Shown: positions 54,201 through 63,276 of the stretch, piece by piece
Layout of the letters: the number at the start of each line of letters is the position of its first letter
Position numbering within the stretch: position 1 is the first letter of the stretch
Assembly: GCA_964501985.1 (NCBI GenBank)
Contig: CAZCVY010000005.1
Location: 1-64,000, forward strand
Length of the DNA stretch: 64,000 nucleotides
Direction: 5' to 3'
DNA from: Bog-366 sp964501985
GTDB lineage: Bacteria > Acidobacteriota > Terriglobia > UBA7540
Made by a program: the position numbers and the translations under genes
Notes under the pieces: model-generated
The model's database searches: none
The model's input: only the letters and a program-made list of their open reading frames with translations
Told to the model about the DNA's origin: nothing

Positions 54201-54524
54201 TTGATGGACCGCGTGGAAGATGAAACCCTGCGCTACCTCTTCCTGATGCGCACCCCCGACGAAGAAGAGGAAATGATTCGCCAGTACCAGCAGCGCAAGC
54301 GGCGTGAACAGCGCGAAATGCAAATGGTGGGCGCGGGGGCGGTGGAGAAACCAAAGCAGGTCATTCGGCGCGAAAAGATTGGCCGCAACGATCCCTGCCC
54401 TTGCGGGAGCGGGAAGAAATACAAGAAATGCCACGGAGCGGGAGGGCCGGTGGCCACCGCGCCGGCCGCTGCCGGAGGCAAGGGCGCAGGGCCGGAGAAA
54501 CCCGCGGCGAGCGCCAAAGCGTAG
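51288..54524 (+). CDS. secA: Preprotein translocase ATPase SecA with a large NBD2 insert
   Basis: ATPase that drives proteins through SecYEG. The Walker A 'MKTGEGKT' is at residues 105-112, '[17 protein letters not shown]' is the DEAD-like Walker B, '[14 protein letters not shown]' and '[20 protein letters not shown]' are NBD2 motifs, and the C-terminal SEC-C zinc site is C1037, C1039, C1048, H1049. At 1078 residues it is longer than the usual 850-1000. About 135 residues (459-593) are inserted between '[14 protein letters not shown]' and '[15 protein letters not shown]', which are adjacent in E. coli and B. subtilis SecA. The insert is mostly helical in look and in frame, so it is probably a genuine domain. 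The usual variable region also occurs later, after '[10 protein letters not shown]'. Confidence 0.95.
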   Translation: [1078 protein letters not shown]

Positions 54525-54595
54525 GGGTGAAGCTCGTACCTTGCCTTGGCCGATTACCGCACAATCGGGCTCAGAGGTTACGGTAAGCGTTTCGA

Positions 54596-55435
54596 CTACA
54601 AGCCGGCAACGAATGTCCGGAGATACCCGAGGTAATTCTCGCCGCCCGCTTCCATCAAATCATTGTGGCCCGCCCCTTCGATCGAGTAGAAGTGTTTGGG
54701 CTCAGGCGCTGCGGCAAAAAGCTGCTGGCCCATTGCGAACGGCACCACCTTATCACGCGTGCCGTGGACAATGAGAATCGGCGCGTGCACACTGCGAATC
54801 TTTTGGAGCGAGTTGAATCGGGACTTCGCGGCGTATCCGAGAAAAGGAATCGCAAACATTCGCTGCGCCATCGCCGGCGCGCTCGTGAAGGAACTCTGGA
54901 CGATCAGCCCGCCACACTGCCGTCGGGACGCCAGATTCACCGCTACTGCGCCGCCGAGGGAATGCCCGTAGATGATGATGTCCTGCGCGCGAAAATGGCG
55001 CTGGTTTATCAGATAGTCGTAGGCCGCGACGGCGTCGCGGTAAACTCCCGCTTCATCGGGGCTGCCTTCGCTTCGCCCGTAGCCGCGATAATCGACGGCG
55101 AGGATGTTGACCCCGATCTTTGCGAGCCGTCTCAGATGCGGAAGGTCGTATCCGATGTTTTCCGCGTCGCCGTGAAACCAGAGGAGGAGTTGCTTGGAGG
55201 CGGGGTTCGAACGGTAGAAGGCGTTGATTTTGACGCCATCAGACGTTTGCAGCCAGACGTCATCAACATCGCCTTCGTAGGTTTGAGGTGGTGGGAACCC
55301 CTCGGGGTAGCGTGGCGGAAAGTAGATCAGCCGATTTTCGATAACCCTGATGGCGACGAAAAGAATTGCCAATCCGGCCACGATTGCCAGCAGCACCACC
55401 TTCAAAAGCCTCTTCAACTTCGCGGCGCTCTCCAT
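54596..55435 (-). CDS. Alpha/beta hydrolase (BEM46/ABHD13-like), membrane-anchored
   Basis: A 279-residue serine hydrolase with an N-terminal membrane helix (residues 9-30), so the catalytic domain lies in the periplasm. The triad is S159 in 'YGHSLGGA', D228 in 'HGTRDKVVP' and H257 in 'GAGHND'; the oxyanion region is 'FHGDAENIG'. It is close to the BEM46 group, whose substrates (lipid or thioester) are not settled. It converges with secA across about 70 nt and lies downstream of the htrA gene on the same strand. Confidence 0.88.
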   Translation of the reverse strand: MESAAKLKRLLKVVLLAIVAGLAILFVAIRVIENRLIYFPPRYPEGFPPPQTYEGDVDDVWLQTSDGVKINAFYRSNPASKQLLLWFHGDAENIGYDLPHLRRLAKIGVNILAVDYRGYGRSEGSPDEAGVYRDAVAAYDYLINQRHFRAQDIIIYGHSLGGAVAVNLASRRQCGGLIVQSSFTSAPAMAQRMFAIPFLGYAAKSRFNSLQKIRSVHAPILIVHGTRDKVVPFAMGQQLFAAAPEPKHFYSIEGAGHNDLMEAGGENYLGYLRTFVAGL

Positions 55436-55515
55436 CGCCTTCCGACCTGCGGCGGCGCTCGTTCGAAGTGAGACCCGGCCTCATCCCCTTGCGGAGTGAG
55501 GCCGGGCCCTAGGGG

Positions 55516-57042
55516 TTATTGGCCGTCGTCGCCGCCGCCATTACCGTCGGGTGAAATGACCACGAATAAGCCATTGCCCTGACGGTTGACTCGCAGCAGC
55601 GTCTGCCCTTTGGCTTGAGCGGCGAGTTTGTTGAAGTCCGTGACGTTGCGCACCGGTTGCCGATTGATGCTTTCGATCACGTCGCCTTCCTGAAGCCCGA
55701 ATTGAGCCGCGGGGCTATTCGGGTCAACCTGGACGATGATCACGCCAGTCACATTCGGCGGTAACCCGGCTTGATCGCGGAGCGAAGAGGTGAGGTTTTG
55801 CACATCCAAGCCGCGCAGCGTCCCCTGCTGAACACCGCCACCACCCGTACGCGCGTTGAGATCGGAAGGACGCTCGCCAAGCGTTACCTTAAAGGTCATC
55901 GGTTGGCCATCGCGCAGGATGTCCAAGGTGACCACGGCGCCGGGGCTCAGATTCGTGATCTGGGCGGTAAGCTGGCCGGCATCGCCAATGATCTCGCCGT
56001 TGAGTTTGCGAATGACGTCCCCCGTCTTGAGCCCTGCTTTGTCGGCAGGCCCTCCCGCGGTCACGTCCTGTGCGAGGGCGCCAGCAGAATCCGGAACCTT
56101 GAATTGCTTCGCCAAATCGTCAGTCAAATCCGTGATCTGGACGCCAAGGTATCCGCGGCTTACCTTGCCGGTTTTGATCAAATCCTCCATGATGTGCTTC
56201 GCCATATTCGAAGGAATGGCAAACCCGATTCCGACGAAGCCGCCTTCGCCGCCTGGCCCCGAATTCCCGCTCAGAATTGCGGTGTTAATGCCAACCACCT
56301 GTCCGTGGATGTTCACCAGACCGCCGCCGGAATTCCCCGGGTTGATCGCGGCATCGGTCTGGATGAAGTTTTGAAATACTTCAATCTGCCCGCTGGCACG
56401 CTTCAACGCGCTCACGCTGCCTCGGGTCACGGTGAAGTACTGGCCAAAGGGGTTCCCAAATGCCATGACCGTGTCGCCCACCTTGAGCTGGTCGGAATCG
56501 CCAAAGGACGCGGTGGGCAGGCCGCTCCCATCAATCTTGACGACGGCGACATCCGTCTGCGGATCGGCCCCGACGACTTTACCCTTAAAAGTCCGTTTGT
56601 CGGAAAGGGTCACCGAAATTTCGGTGGCCTTGGCGATCACATGGTTGTTCGTCACAATATACCCATCGGGCGAAACAATCACGCCGCTGCCGAGCGCGTG
56701 CTCGCGCTGCTCGCGGGGAACCTGCGGAAACATGTTCCCAAAGAATTGCCGGAAAAACGGATCGTTCAGAAAAGGCGATTGCTGAACCTTGGTAACCTGC
56801 GTGGACTGAATCGCCACAATGGCAGGAGTAACTGCTTTGGCGATGCGCTCGTAAGCCTGGTTCTGCCGCTCCAAGACATCGATGTCAGGCCCATCCAGTT
56901 CCTTCCCTTGGGCCATGGCAAAATCCGGAAAAACGTGATGCCCCTGGTAGAGCATGAACGATAACCCCAGAGTGAGGACACCGATCAACGTGAGGCTTAA
57001 ACCTCTCAAGTTTTCCCGCAAGAATCGTCTGTCAAATCGCAT
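55516..57042 (-). CDS. degP: Do/DegP-like periplasmic serine protease (HtrA)
   Basis: Periplasmic protease-chaperone for misfolded envelope proteins. The triad is H134 in 'TNNHVIA', D164 in 'PQTDVAVV' and S238 in 'INPGNSGGG'. Two PDZ domains follow, one after 'GYLGVQITDL' and one ending '...GDVIESINRQPVRNV'. The N-terminal membrane segment (residues 15-32) acts as signal or anchor. The ATG at 57042 has GGAGG eight bases upstream; the longer frame to 57105 lacks one. It sits next to secA and other export-related genes. Assignment as DegP rather than DegQ/DegS follows from the two PDZ domains but is not certain. Confidence 0.93.
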   Translation of the reverse strand: MRFDRRFLRENLRGLSLTLIGVLTLGLSFMLYQGHHVFPDFAMAQGKELDGPDIDVLERQNQAYERIAKAVTPAIVAIQSTQVTKVQQSPFLNDPFFRQFFGNMFPQVPREQREHALGSGVIVSPDGYIVTNNHVIAKATEISVTLSDKRTFKGKVVGADPQTDVAVVKIDGSGLPTASFGDSDQLKVGDTVMAFGNPFGQYFTVTRGSVSALKRASGQIEVFQNFIQTDAAINPGNSGGGLVNIHGQVVGINTAILSGNSGPGGEGGFVGIGFAIPSNMAKHIMEDLIKTGKVSRGYLGVQITDLTDDLAKQFKVPDSAGALAQDVTAGGPADKAGLKTGDVIRKLNGEIIGDAGQLTAQITNLSPGAVVTLDILRDGQPMTFKVTLGERPSDLNARTGGGGVQQGTLRGLDVQNLTSSLRDQAGLPPNVTGVIIVQVDPNSPAAQFGLQEGDVIESINRQPVRNVTDFNKLAAQAKGQTLLRVNRQGNGLFVVISPDGNGGGDDGQ

Positions 57043-57718
57043 ACAATCTTCCTCCTTCAGGCGACCGGTGAAGCCTCTTTGCCGGATAGCCCGGCTCGTT
57101 GTCATCTCGGTCGTGGCATTCGCGCGAGATCAAGTCCCCTCGACGCGTCAAGAAAATCATCATAGCCGTTTCAATACAGATGATCCCAGAGCAACTCATA
57201 ATCAAGCCCCTGAATTATTAGACGGAATTCCTTTGTTTATGTCATCAAGGTGGGTAGTACGTCAATTCCTTCACGTGATCTTTCTCCCGGACGGCTACCT
57301 ACTATCGCTCAGTAACCCTTATGTCAAACCCCTACTATCATTGATGCTTAATTATGGAATAAGGGTTTACCGCATGTGCCCGACAGGGTCACATTCTTCA
57401 TCCCAAAATCTTGCCACGAACGGCGGTCATCTGTCCATCATACCCGGAGGCGAGTGGTGTCCCAATTTGAACCAAACGCCGCTATCTTGGCGGCTCCTGT
57501 GCCGGCTGGAAGCCGGCGCTACGCCTCAAATTAGGACACTACCCGGAGGCGCATGTTGTCACTGATTGTGATCTTTAGTAGTATCCAGCCCCTTGGAGAC
57601 TGGAGTGCCGATTAAAGCGCGACAGGAGAGGAATATCTGACGGTTCATCAAGCCTGCGGCTGCTAAACTACCTGATGAACGGAATCTTCCGCGGCTTGGC
57701 CCGGCAGACCGATAACCC
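57043..57718. other. Intergenic region between divergent htrA and penicillin acylase genes
   Basis: About 680 nt without a supported gene, A+T-richer than average at 57160-57370. It has a 9-bp inverted repeat AACCCTTAT/ATAAGGGTT (57314-57322 and 57359-57367). The 57442-57551 interval is a candidate miniature element, listed separately. Confidence 0.5.
57442..57551. mobile_element. Miniature inverted-repeat element with flanking direct repeats
   Basis: GTGTCCCAATTTGA (57457-57470) and TCAAATTAGGACAC (57526-57539) are inverted with one mismatch. Between them lies a perfect GCCGGCT-GGA-AGCCGGC hairpin (57501-57517). The unit is flanked by exact 11-bp direct repeats ACCCGGAGGCG at 57442-57452 and 57541-57551, resembling a target-site duplication. 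There is no coding capacity. Confidence 0.6.
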
Positions 57719-60127
57719 ATGATGCGTTCGCTCAGGCGTCTGTTCATCTTGCCCTTATTCATCCTGCTCCTCGTAGCTGTGGGCGGGGGGACATGGCTAT
57801 GGTGGCGCACGCGTGCAAGCCTTCCTGTCCTTGAGGGCGTTGTCTCCGCTCCCGGGTTTTCCGCGAAAGTGGAAATTCTGCGCGACGCTCGCGGCGTTCC
57901 CCACATCCGCGCCCAGACCCTCGCGGACGCTTTGTTCGCTCAGGGTTATGTGACGGCTCAAGATCGGCTCTGGCAAATGGATTTGAGCCGAAGGAATGCC
58001 GAGGGCGAGCTTTCAGAGATCTTTGGTGATCGCACCCTGCACATGGACATTGAAAGCCGCACCCTGGGATTCCCCCGTGTGGCGGCAAGCGCCCTCGCCG
58101 ATCTCGCGCCGAAGGAACGCAGCCTCCTAAGTGCGTACACGCGTGGCGTCAATGCCTTTATCGATAGCCATCGCGGCCGCCTGCCTTTGGAATTCTTGAT
58201 CGTGCAATACCAGCCCCAACCTTGGCGCGACGTTGACTCCGTGGCCGTAGCCTTAAACCTTGCGTCGTCCCTCAGCCAGAGCTGGGAAAGCGATTTGATG
58301 CGCGAGCACATTGCCGCCAAGTTGGGGCAGGACCTCTTGCCTGACGTGTTCCCAGATCATTCTGCGCTCGACGTGCCGGTTGCCGAGGCGTCACCGTCCG
58401 CTCTCGGCCGCGCCAAAACAGGCACTGCCGATTTGTTCTTCAATGGCCTCGACGCCAGGGTCCACCAGGAGCCCAATATCGATGGCCGATTGTATCAATC
58501 GGAATCAGTCGATCCTCAATTGTCATCGGCGGGCGTCGGGAGCAATAACTGGGTTGTCAGCGGAGCGCACACAAAATCCGGCAAGCCATTACTTGCGAAC
58601 GATCCCCATCTCAGTCACAGCGTTCCCAGCGTCTGGTACATGATTCATCTCAAGGCCCCCGGGCTCAACGTCTCCGGGGTAAGCCTCCCCGGGCTACCTC
58701 TCGTCCTTATTGGCCACAATGAGCACATCGCCTGGGGGATGACGAACACGGCGCCCGACGTTCAAGATCTCTACATCGAGAGCTTCAACCCCAACGACCC
58801 TGAGAAATACCTGCATAACGGCCAATGGGTGGATGCAGAAGTAAGGGATGAGATCATCAAGGTCCGCAACAAGAGCGACGATCATCTCCGGGTCGTAGTC
58901 ACGCGGCACGGGCCGATCGTTTCCCACGACGGCGGCCGGAACCTCGCTTTGCAGTGGACCTTGCTCACCCCGCATGCGGTCGGACTACCGTTTCTGCGCA
59001 TTAATCAAGCCAGCAACTGGCAGGAATTCACTGGAGCCCTTCGCGACTTCAAGGTGCCGATGCAGAATTGCGTTTACGCCGATGGCGAAGGCAATATTGC
59101 ATACTACGCTGCGGGGCTGGTTCCCATCCGCAAACGCGGCAATGGCTCGGTCCCCGTTCCGGGCAACACCGACGACTATGATTGGACCGGCTTTATCCCG
59201 TTCGACGACCTTCCCCATTCCTTTAATCCCTCGAGCGGGATGATCGCAACCGCAAACGGGCGCATTGTTCCCGACAGTTATCCGTATTTCATTACCGCCA
59301 AGTGGGAAGCGCCGTTCCGCACGGCGAGAATATTTCAACTGCTTCACCAAGGAGCCGCCTTCACTCCGTCGGACATGCTGCGGATTCAGACCGATGTCCT
59401 GAGCCTCGAAGATGTGTGGCTGGCCAAGCAACTGCTCGCGGCAGCCGTGAAACTGCCACCGTCCGACCCCAGTTCAACGTTCGCCCTCGATGCTATAAGA
59501 GGCTGGGACGGCGAGGCACGGGCGGATTCCGCCGCCACGTTGATCCTGGAGGTCACCCGACGCTCCTTGCTCGCACGGATCCTGAAGCCGAAACTGGGTG
59601 ACGATCTTTCCGATTATCATTGGGCCATGGGTACGATATTTCTTCAGAATGTCCTGGAACAAAGTCTGACGCGCTGGCTCCCTCCAGGGGACGCAGACTT
59701 TAATGTGACCCTGATGAAAAGCTTGGATGAAGGCCTCCGCCAGATACCTTCTCTGGTTAACAGCCGGAATCACGCGGATTGGAAATGGGGTGGTACAATT
59801 CCACTGACCTTTCACCATCCCCTAGGTGGAGTGCCGTTGTTGGGCCGATGGTTCAATGTTGGCCCGTTCCCGCAAGCAGGAACGGGCACGACCGTAAAGC
59901 AAACAACTTCTCACATAGGACCATCGATGCGCATGGTGGTGGATTTCTCCGACTTGGACCAGTCGATGCAAAACATAACGCTCGGAGAATCCGGCCAGGT
60001 TCTTAGCCCCTACTACCGCGACCAGTTTTCCGCTTGGTATAGTGGGACGAGCTTCCCAATGCCGTTTAGTGACGAGGCCGTTGATAAGAGTGCTGTACAC
60101 AAACTCGTGTTGGAGCCAGGTCAATAA
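57719..60127 (+). CDS. Penicillin acylase family Ntn-hydrolase
   Basis: Extracytoplasmic amidase that cleaves amide bonds of penicillins, acyl-homoserine lactones or similar compounds. It is made as a single chain and processed. The nucleophile is S275 in 'GVGSNNWVVSG', directly after the expected cleavage site. 'FAQGYVTAQDRLWQMDL' and 'WGMTNTAPDVQDLY' are family segments. An N-terminal membrane helix (residues 5-25) is the signal or anchor. At 802 residues it fits the family. Substrate is open; quorum-signal acylase or antibiotic acylase are both possible. The M61 peptidase follows after 37 nt. Confidence 0.9.
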   Translation: MMRSLRRLFILPLFILLLVAVGGGTWLWWRTRASLPVLEGVVSAPGFSAKVEILRDARGVPHIRAQTLADALFAQGYVTAQDRLWQMDLSRRNAEGELSEIFGDRTLHMDIESRTLGFPRVAASALADLAPKERSLLSAYTRGVNAFIDSHRGRLPLEFLIVQYQPQPWRDVDSVAVALNLASSLSQSWESDLMREHIAAKLGQDLLPDVFPDHSALDVPVAEASPSALGRAKTGTADLFFNGLDARVHQEPNIDGRLYQSESVDPQLSSAGVGSNNWVVSGAHTKSGKPLLANDPHLSHSVPSVWYMIHLKAPGLNVSGVSLPGLPLVLIGHNEHIAWGMTNTAPDVQDLYIESFNPNDPEKYLHNGQWVDAEVRDEIIKVRNKSDDHLRVVVTRHGPIVSHDGGRNLALQWTLLTPHAVGLPFLRINQASNWQEFTGALRDFKVPMQNCVYADGEGNIAYYAAGLVPIRKRGNGSVPVPGNTDDYDWTGFIPFDDLPHSFNPSSGMIATANGRIVPDSYPYFITAKWEAPFRTARIFQLLHQGAAFTPSDMLRIQTDVLSLEDVWLAKQLLAAAVKLPPSDPSSTFALDAIRGWDGEARADSAATLILEVTRRSLLARILKPKLGDDLSDYHWAMGTIFLQNVLEQSLTRWLPPGDADFNVTLMKSLDEGLRQIPSLVNSRNHADWKWGGTIPLTFHHPLGGVPLLGRWFNVGPFPQAGTGTTVKQTTSHIGPSMRMVVDFSDLDQSMQNITLGESGQVLSPYYRDQFSAWYSGTSFPMPFSDEAVDKSAVHKLVLEPGQ

Positions 60128-60164
60128 AAGTGTTAGATCGGAACCAGGTAAGGATCATGTATCG

Positions 60165-62093
60165 ATGAGACTATCGCCCCCGGGCCGCGGCTCGCTTCGC
60201 CCATCCGAACCTCGCCGATCATCTGCGACCCAACATCCTTCACGCATCAACGTGCTTCTCCTATTCCTCTGCGCCGCTCTGGGCCATGCGCACGGCTTTG
60301 GGGCTGCTCAGGAGTCCGTTCCGCGGCCGCTTGAGCTCGCATACACGGTGCATGTGGACCGGCCAACAACGCATCGGGTTGCCATCGATATTGTCGCCCG
60401 CCAAATAGCAACGGACCATCTCGAATTCATTCTGCCTGCCTGGGGACCGGGGCGGTACGCGATTTATGATTTTGCCAAGAATGTCCAGGAGTTTTCCGCT
60501 CAGGGTGCGGACGATCACCCAGTGCCATGGGTCAAAACTGATAAACAGACTTGGCGCGTGGAAGCCAAACAGGCTGGGGGAACGGTCCTCGTCCACTATC
60601 AAGTCTTCGCCAACGATCTCACCGGCTCGTTCTCTCAGGTTGATAACGTCCACGCCAACTTGAATGGTCCCTCGGTGCTGATGTATGTCGATGGACATAA
60701 GCCCGACCCCATCACGCTAAACATTGAGCCTCCGACTGGGTGGAAAGTCATCAGCGGGTTTTCGACATCCGCCACCGAGCGAACTTTTCACGCGCGTAAT
60801 TACGACGTCCTGGTGGACACGCCGCTCGAAATCTGCGGTGAATGCTCGCTCGATCAGTTTCAAGAAGGGGGCAAGACCATCGAGGTTGCGGTACACACTT
60901 ACAACGATGAGGATAACGACCGATCCCGCCTCCTTGCCGGACTGAAGAAGATTGTGCACGTTGAAATGGCATCGATGCCCCCGCCGGATTTCGACCATTA
61001 CCTTTTCATTTTCCATTTTGTGCCGGACATCGCCTTGGGAGACGGCATGGAGCATTTGAATTCGACCCAGATCATCATTCAGGGAAGCGTGCGGGACAGC
61101 ACCCAGGAAGCGTTGGAAACGGCGGCACATGAATTCTTCCACCTTTGGAACGTGAAACGTCTTCGCCCCGCGGCACTGGGCCCTTTCGATTACACCCGCG
61201 AGAACTACTCGCGTTCTCTCTGGGTCGCCGAGGGTATTACCACTTATTACGGCTATCTCTTCCTCCGTCAATCAGGACTCTGGACGCGCGAGCAGTTCCT
61301 CGATCGCCTGACGAATGAGATTGCCACGCTGGAAAGGGAGCCCGGTCGAAACTTGATGTCGGTGGAATCATCCAGCTTCAGTGCCTGGTTTTTCGACCGG
61401 TCGCCTCAAATGCAGGAAACAAATTTCGCCAACACGACAATTTCGTATTACAACAAGGGCGCACTTCTGGCCATGTTGCTGGATCTGGAAATCCGCTCGC
61501 GGACGCAAGGACAGAAATCCCTGCTCGATGTGCTGCGGTTCATGTATCAAGAGTTCTACCAGGCCCCCGCAACCAGCTATTACGGACCGGGCCGGGGGTA
61601 CGAGGAAAAGGACGTTATACAGGCTCTCAATTCTGTCACCGGGTCAGATTTCACGCCCTTTTTCGAGCATTACGTCAGTGGTATTGACGCCCTCCCGTAC
61701 CAGCAGACCCTGACGATGGACGGACTCGATCTCCGCGCGAAAACGCCTCCTGACGCTGCGCCTGAACTGGGTGTCGTCGTTCAGCCTGAAAACCGGGGAG
61801 CGCGGATTGTCACCATCATCCCCGACAGTGCAGCCGACAAGGCCGGACTCAGCCGTGATGACCTGCTGATCGATGTCGATGATCAGTCGCTCGCCACCGA
61901 GGATCTTCCGACGCGCCTCAAACCGTATCCGGCGGGCGCAAGTGTCCCGATCACGGTAGAGCGGCACGGGCGGCGTGAGAGAATTACCGTGACCCTTGGC
62001 CCGCCGAGGCACAAACAGTATTCCATTGTGCCCTTGCCGTCAGCCACGCCCGAACAGGTCGCCATAAGGGAGGCTTGGCTTGCTGCGCAGTAG
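60165..62093 (+). CDS. M61 glycyl aminopeptidase with PDZ domain
   Basis: Secreted metallopeptidase. The zinc motif is H322-E-F-F-H326 in 'AAHEFFHLWNVKRL', and E356 in 'WVAEGITTYYG' is the third ligand. A C-terminal PDZ domain starts near 'ELGVVVQPENRGARI'. I take the ATG at 60165, ten bases after AAGGA; the open frame extends further up into the preceding gene, which is not credible. The hydrophobic stretch 'INVLLLFLCAALGHAHG' is an unusually placed signal peptide about 30 residues in. M61 enzymes prefer N-terminal glycine. It probably forms an operon with the acylase and the TPR protein. Confidence 0.9.
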   Translation: MRLSPPGRGSLRPSEPRRSSATQHPSRINVLLLFLCAALGHAHGFGAAQESVPRPLELAYTVHVDRPTTHRVAIDIVARQIATDHLEFILPAWGPGRYAIYDFAKNVQEFSAQGADDHPVPWVKTDKQTWRVEAKQAGGTVLVHYQVFANDLTGSFSQVDNVHANLNGPSVLMYVDGHKPDPITLNIEPPTGWKVISGFSTSATERTFHARNYDVLVDTPLEICGECSLDQFQEGGKTIEVAVHTYNDEDNDRSRLLAGLKKIVHVEMASMPPPDFDHYLFIFHFVPDIALGDGMEHLNSTQIIIQGSVRDSTQEALETAAHEFFHLWNVKRLRPAALGPFDYTRENYSRSLWVAEGITTYYGYLFLRQSGLWTREQFLDRLTNEIATLEREPGRNLMSVESSSFSAWFFDRSPQMQETNFANTTISYYNKGALLAMLLDLEIRSRTQGQKSLLDVLRFMYQEFYQAPATSYYGPGRGYEEKDVIQALNSVTGSDFTPFFEHYVSGIDALPYQQTLTMDGLDLRAKTPPDAAPELGVVVQPENRGARIVTIIPDSAADKAGLSRDDLLIDVDDQSLATEDLPTRLKPYPAGASVPITVERHGRRERITVTLGPPRHKQYSIVPLPSATPEQVAIREAWLAAQ

Positions 62094-62130
62094 ATACAAC
62101 ATTGCTCTAAGGAGGATTTTCACAACTTCG

Positions 62131-63276
62131 ATGGCGCCATTCATCAACCGGCTAAGTTGCAAACGAACACTCTCGCGACGGGTCTCCGCTCTTATTGTGG
62201 GAGCCATCACGTTGTGGTTGCTCCCAGCATTACCGGGTGTTGCCCGGTATTCCGCCGCAGACGATCAGCGCGCGGATGTGGATGCGCTCATCCAGGCGGG
62301 TCACTGGAAGCGAGCTCGCGCGATACTCGAGCCTCAGGTCAAAGAGCACCCCCAGGACCCCAAGGGAAGCTACCTCCTCGCGGAAGTGAAGGCGGCGTTC
62401 AAGGATTTCGACGGGGCTCTCCCACTTGCCCAGCACGCCGTCGATCTTAATGACAAGAATTCGGACTTCCACTTAAAGTTGGGACAAGTGTATGGAGAAT
62501 TGGCTGCTCGGGCCAACATCTTTTCGGTGGGACCCCTCGTGCTGAAATTCCGCAAGGAAGTGGAGACCGCCATAGAACTCAAGCCGACGAACCTGGAGGC
62601 GCTTGACTCGATGATGCAGTTCAAGTTTCAAGCGCCGGGTGCGCTGGGGGGCAGTAAGGATGAAGCTCGTGCCTTGGCGGAGAAAATAACAACTCTCGAC
62701 GCCTGCGAAGGAAACTTGGCCCACGCGGAGCTCGCCGAACTGGAAAAGAATCCGGCCCACATGGAAGGATACCTCGTCAAAGCGGTGGAGGCGGACCCGA
62801 AGAATTACGGCGCACTGATCGAGCTCGGGAAATACTACAGTCAAGCTTCCCACGCCAACTATGACGAAGCGACAAAACAAGGCCAAGCGGCCGTGCAGCT
62901 TGAAGCCTCGCAAATTGGGGGCTACTGGATCCTGGCGCGAGTGTTTGCTCTCCAGCAACGGTGGAGCGATCTTGAACCAACTCTTGCCGCAGCGGAGAAA
63001 GCCGTTCCCGACGACCTGCGCCCGTTTTATGAGGCTGCCCAAGCGTTGCTCGAGTCCGGCAAAGATTTTCCGCGAGCTGAGGGATTCGCGAAGAAATACC
63101 TTTCGCAGGAGCCCGAGGGCGGTGAACCGGACAGCGCCGAGGGGCACCGGCTATTGGGGCTCCTGTTCGAGAAGGAAGGCCGGAAGGCTGAAGCACGAAC
63201 CGAAATCCAAACCGCCCTCCAGCTTCGCCCAAAATTCCCGGCTGCAAAAGAAGATTTGAAGCGATTGGGGAACTAG
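62131..63276 (+). CDS. Secreted TPR-repeat protein
   Basis: A 381-residue protein with a signal peptide ('ALIVGAITLWLLPALPGVA') and several tetratricopeptide-like helical pairs ('WKRARAILEPQVKEHPQDPK', 'AKYYSQ'-like segments, 'AEGHRLLGLLFEKEGRKAEA'), so it is a periplasmic scaffold. The ATG at 62131 lies about 15 nt after AAGGAGG; the frame is open back to 62080, where a TTG or other start might serve. It follows the M61 gene closely and is likely co-transcribed. Partner unknown. Confidence 0.8.
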   Translation: MAPFINRLSCKRTLSRRVSALIVGAITLWLLPALPGVARYSAADDQRADVDALIQAGHWKRARAILEPQVKEHPQDPKGSYLLAEVKAAFKDFDGALPLAQHAVDLNDKNSDFHLKLGQVYGELAARANIFSVGPLVLKFRKEVETAIELKPTNLEALDSMMQFKFQAPGALGGSKDEARALAEKITTLDACEGNLAHAELAELEKNPAHMEGYLVKAVEADPKNYGALIELGKYYSQASHANYDEATKQGQAAVQLEASQIGGYWILARVFALQQRWSDLEPTLAAAEKAVPDDLRPFYEAAQALLESGKDFPRAEGFAKKYLSQEPEGGEPDSAEGHRLLGLLFEKEGRKAEARTEIQTALQLRPKFPAAKEDLKRLGN

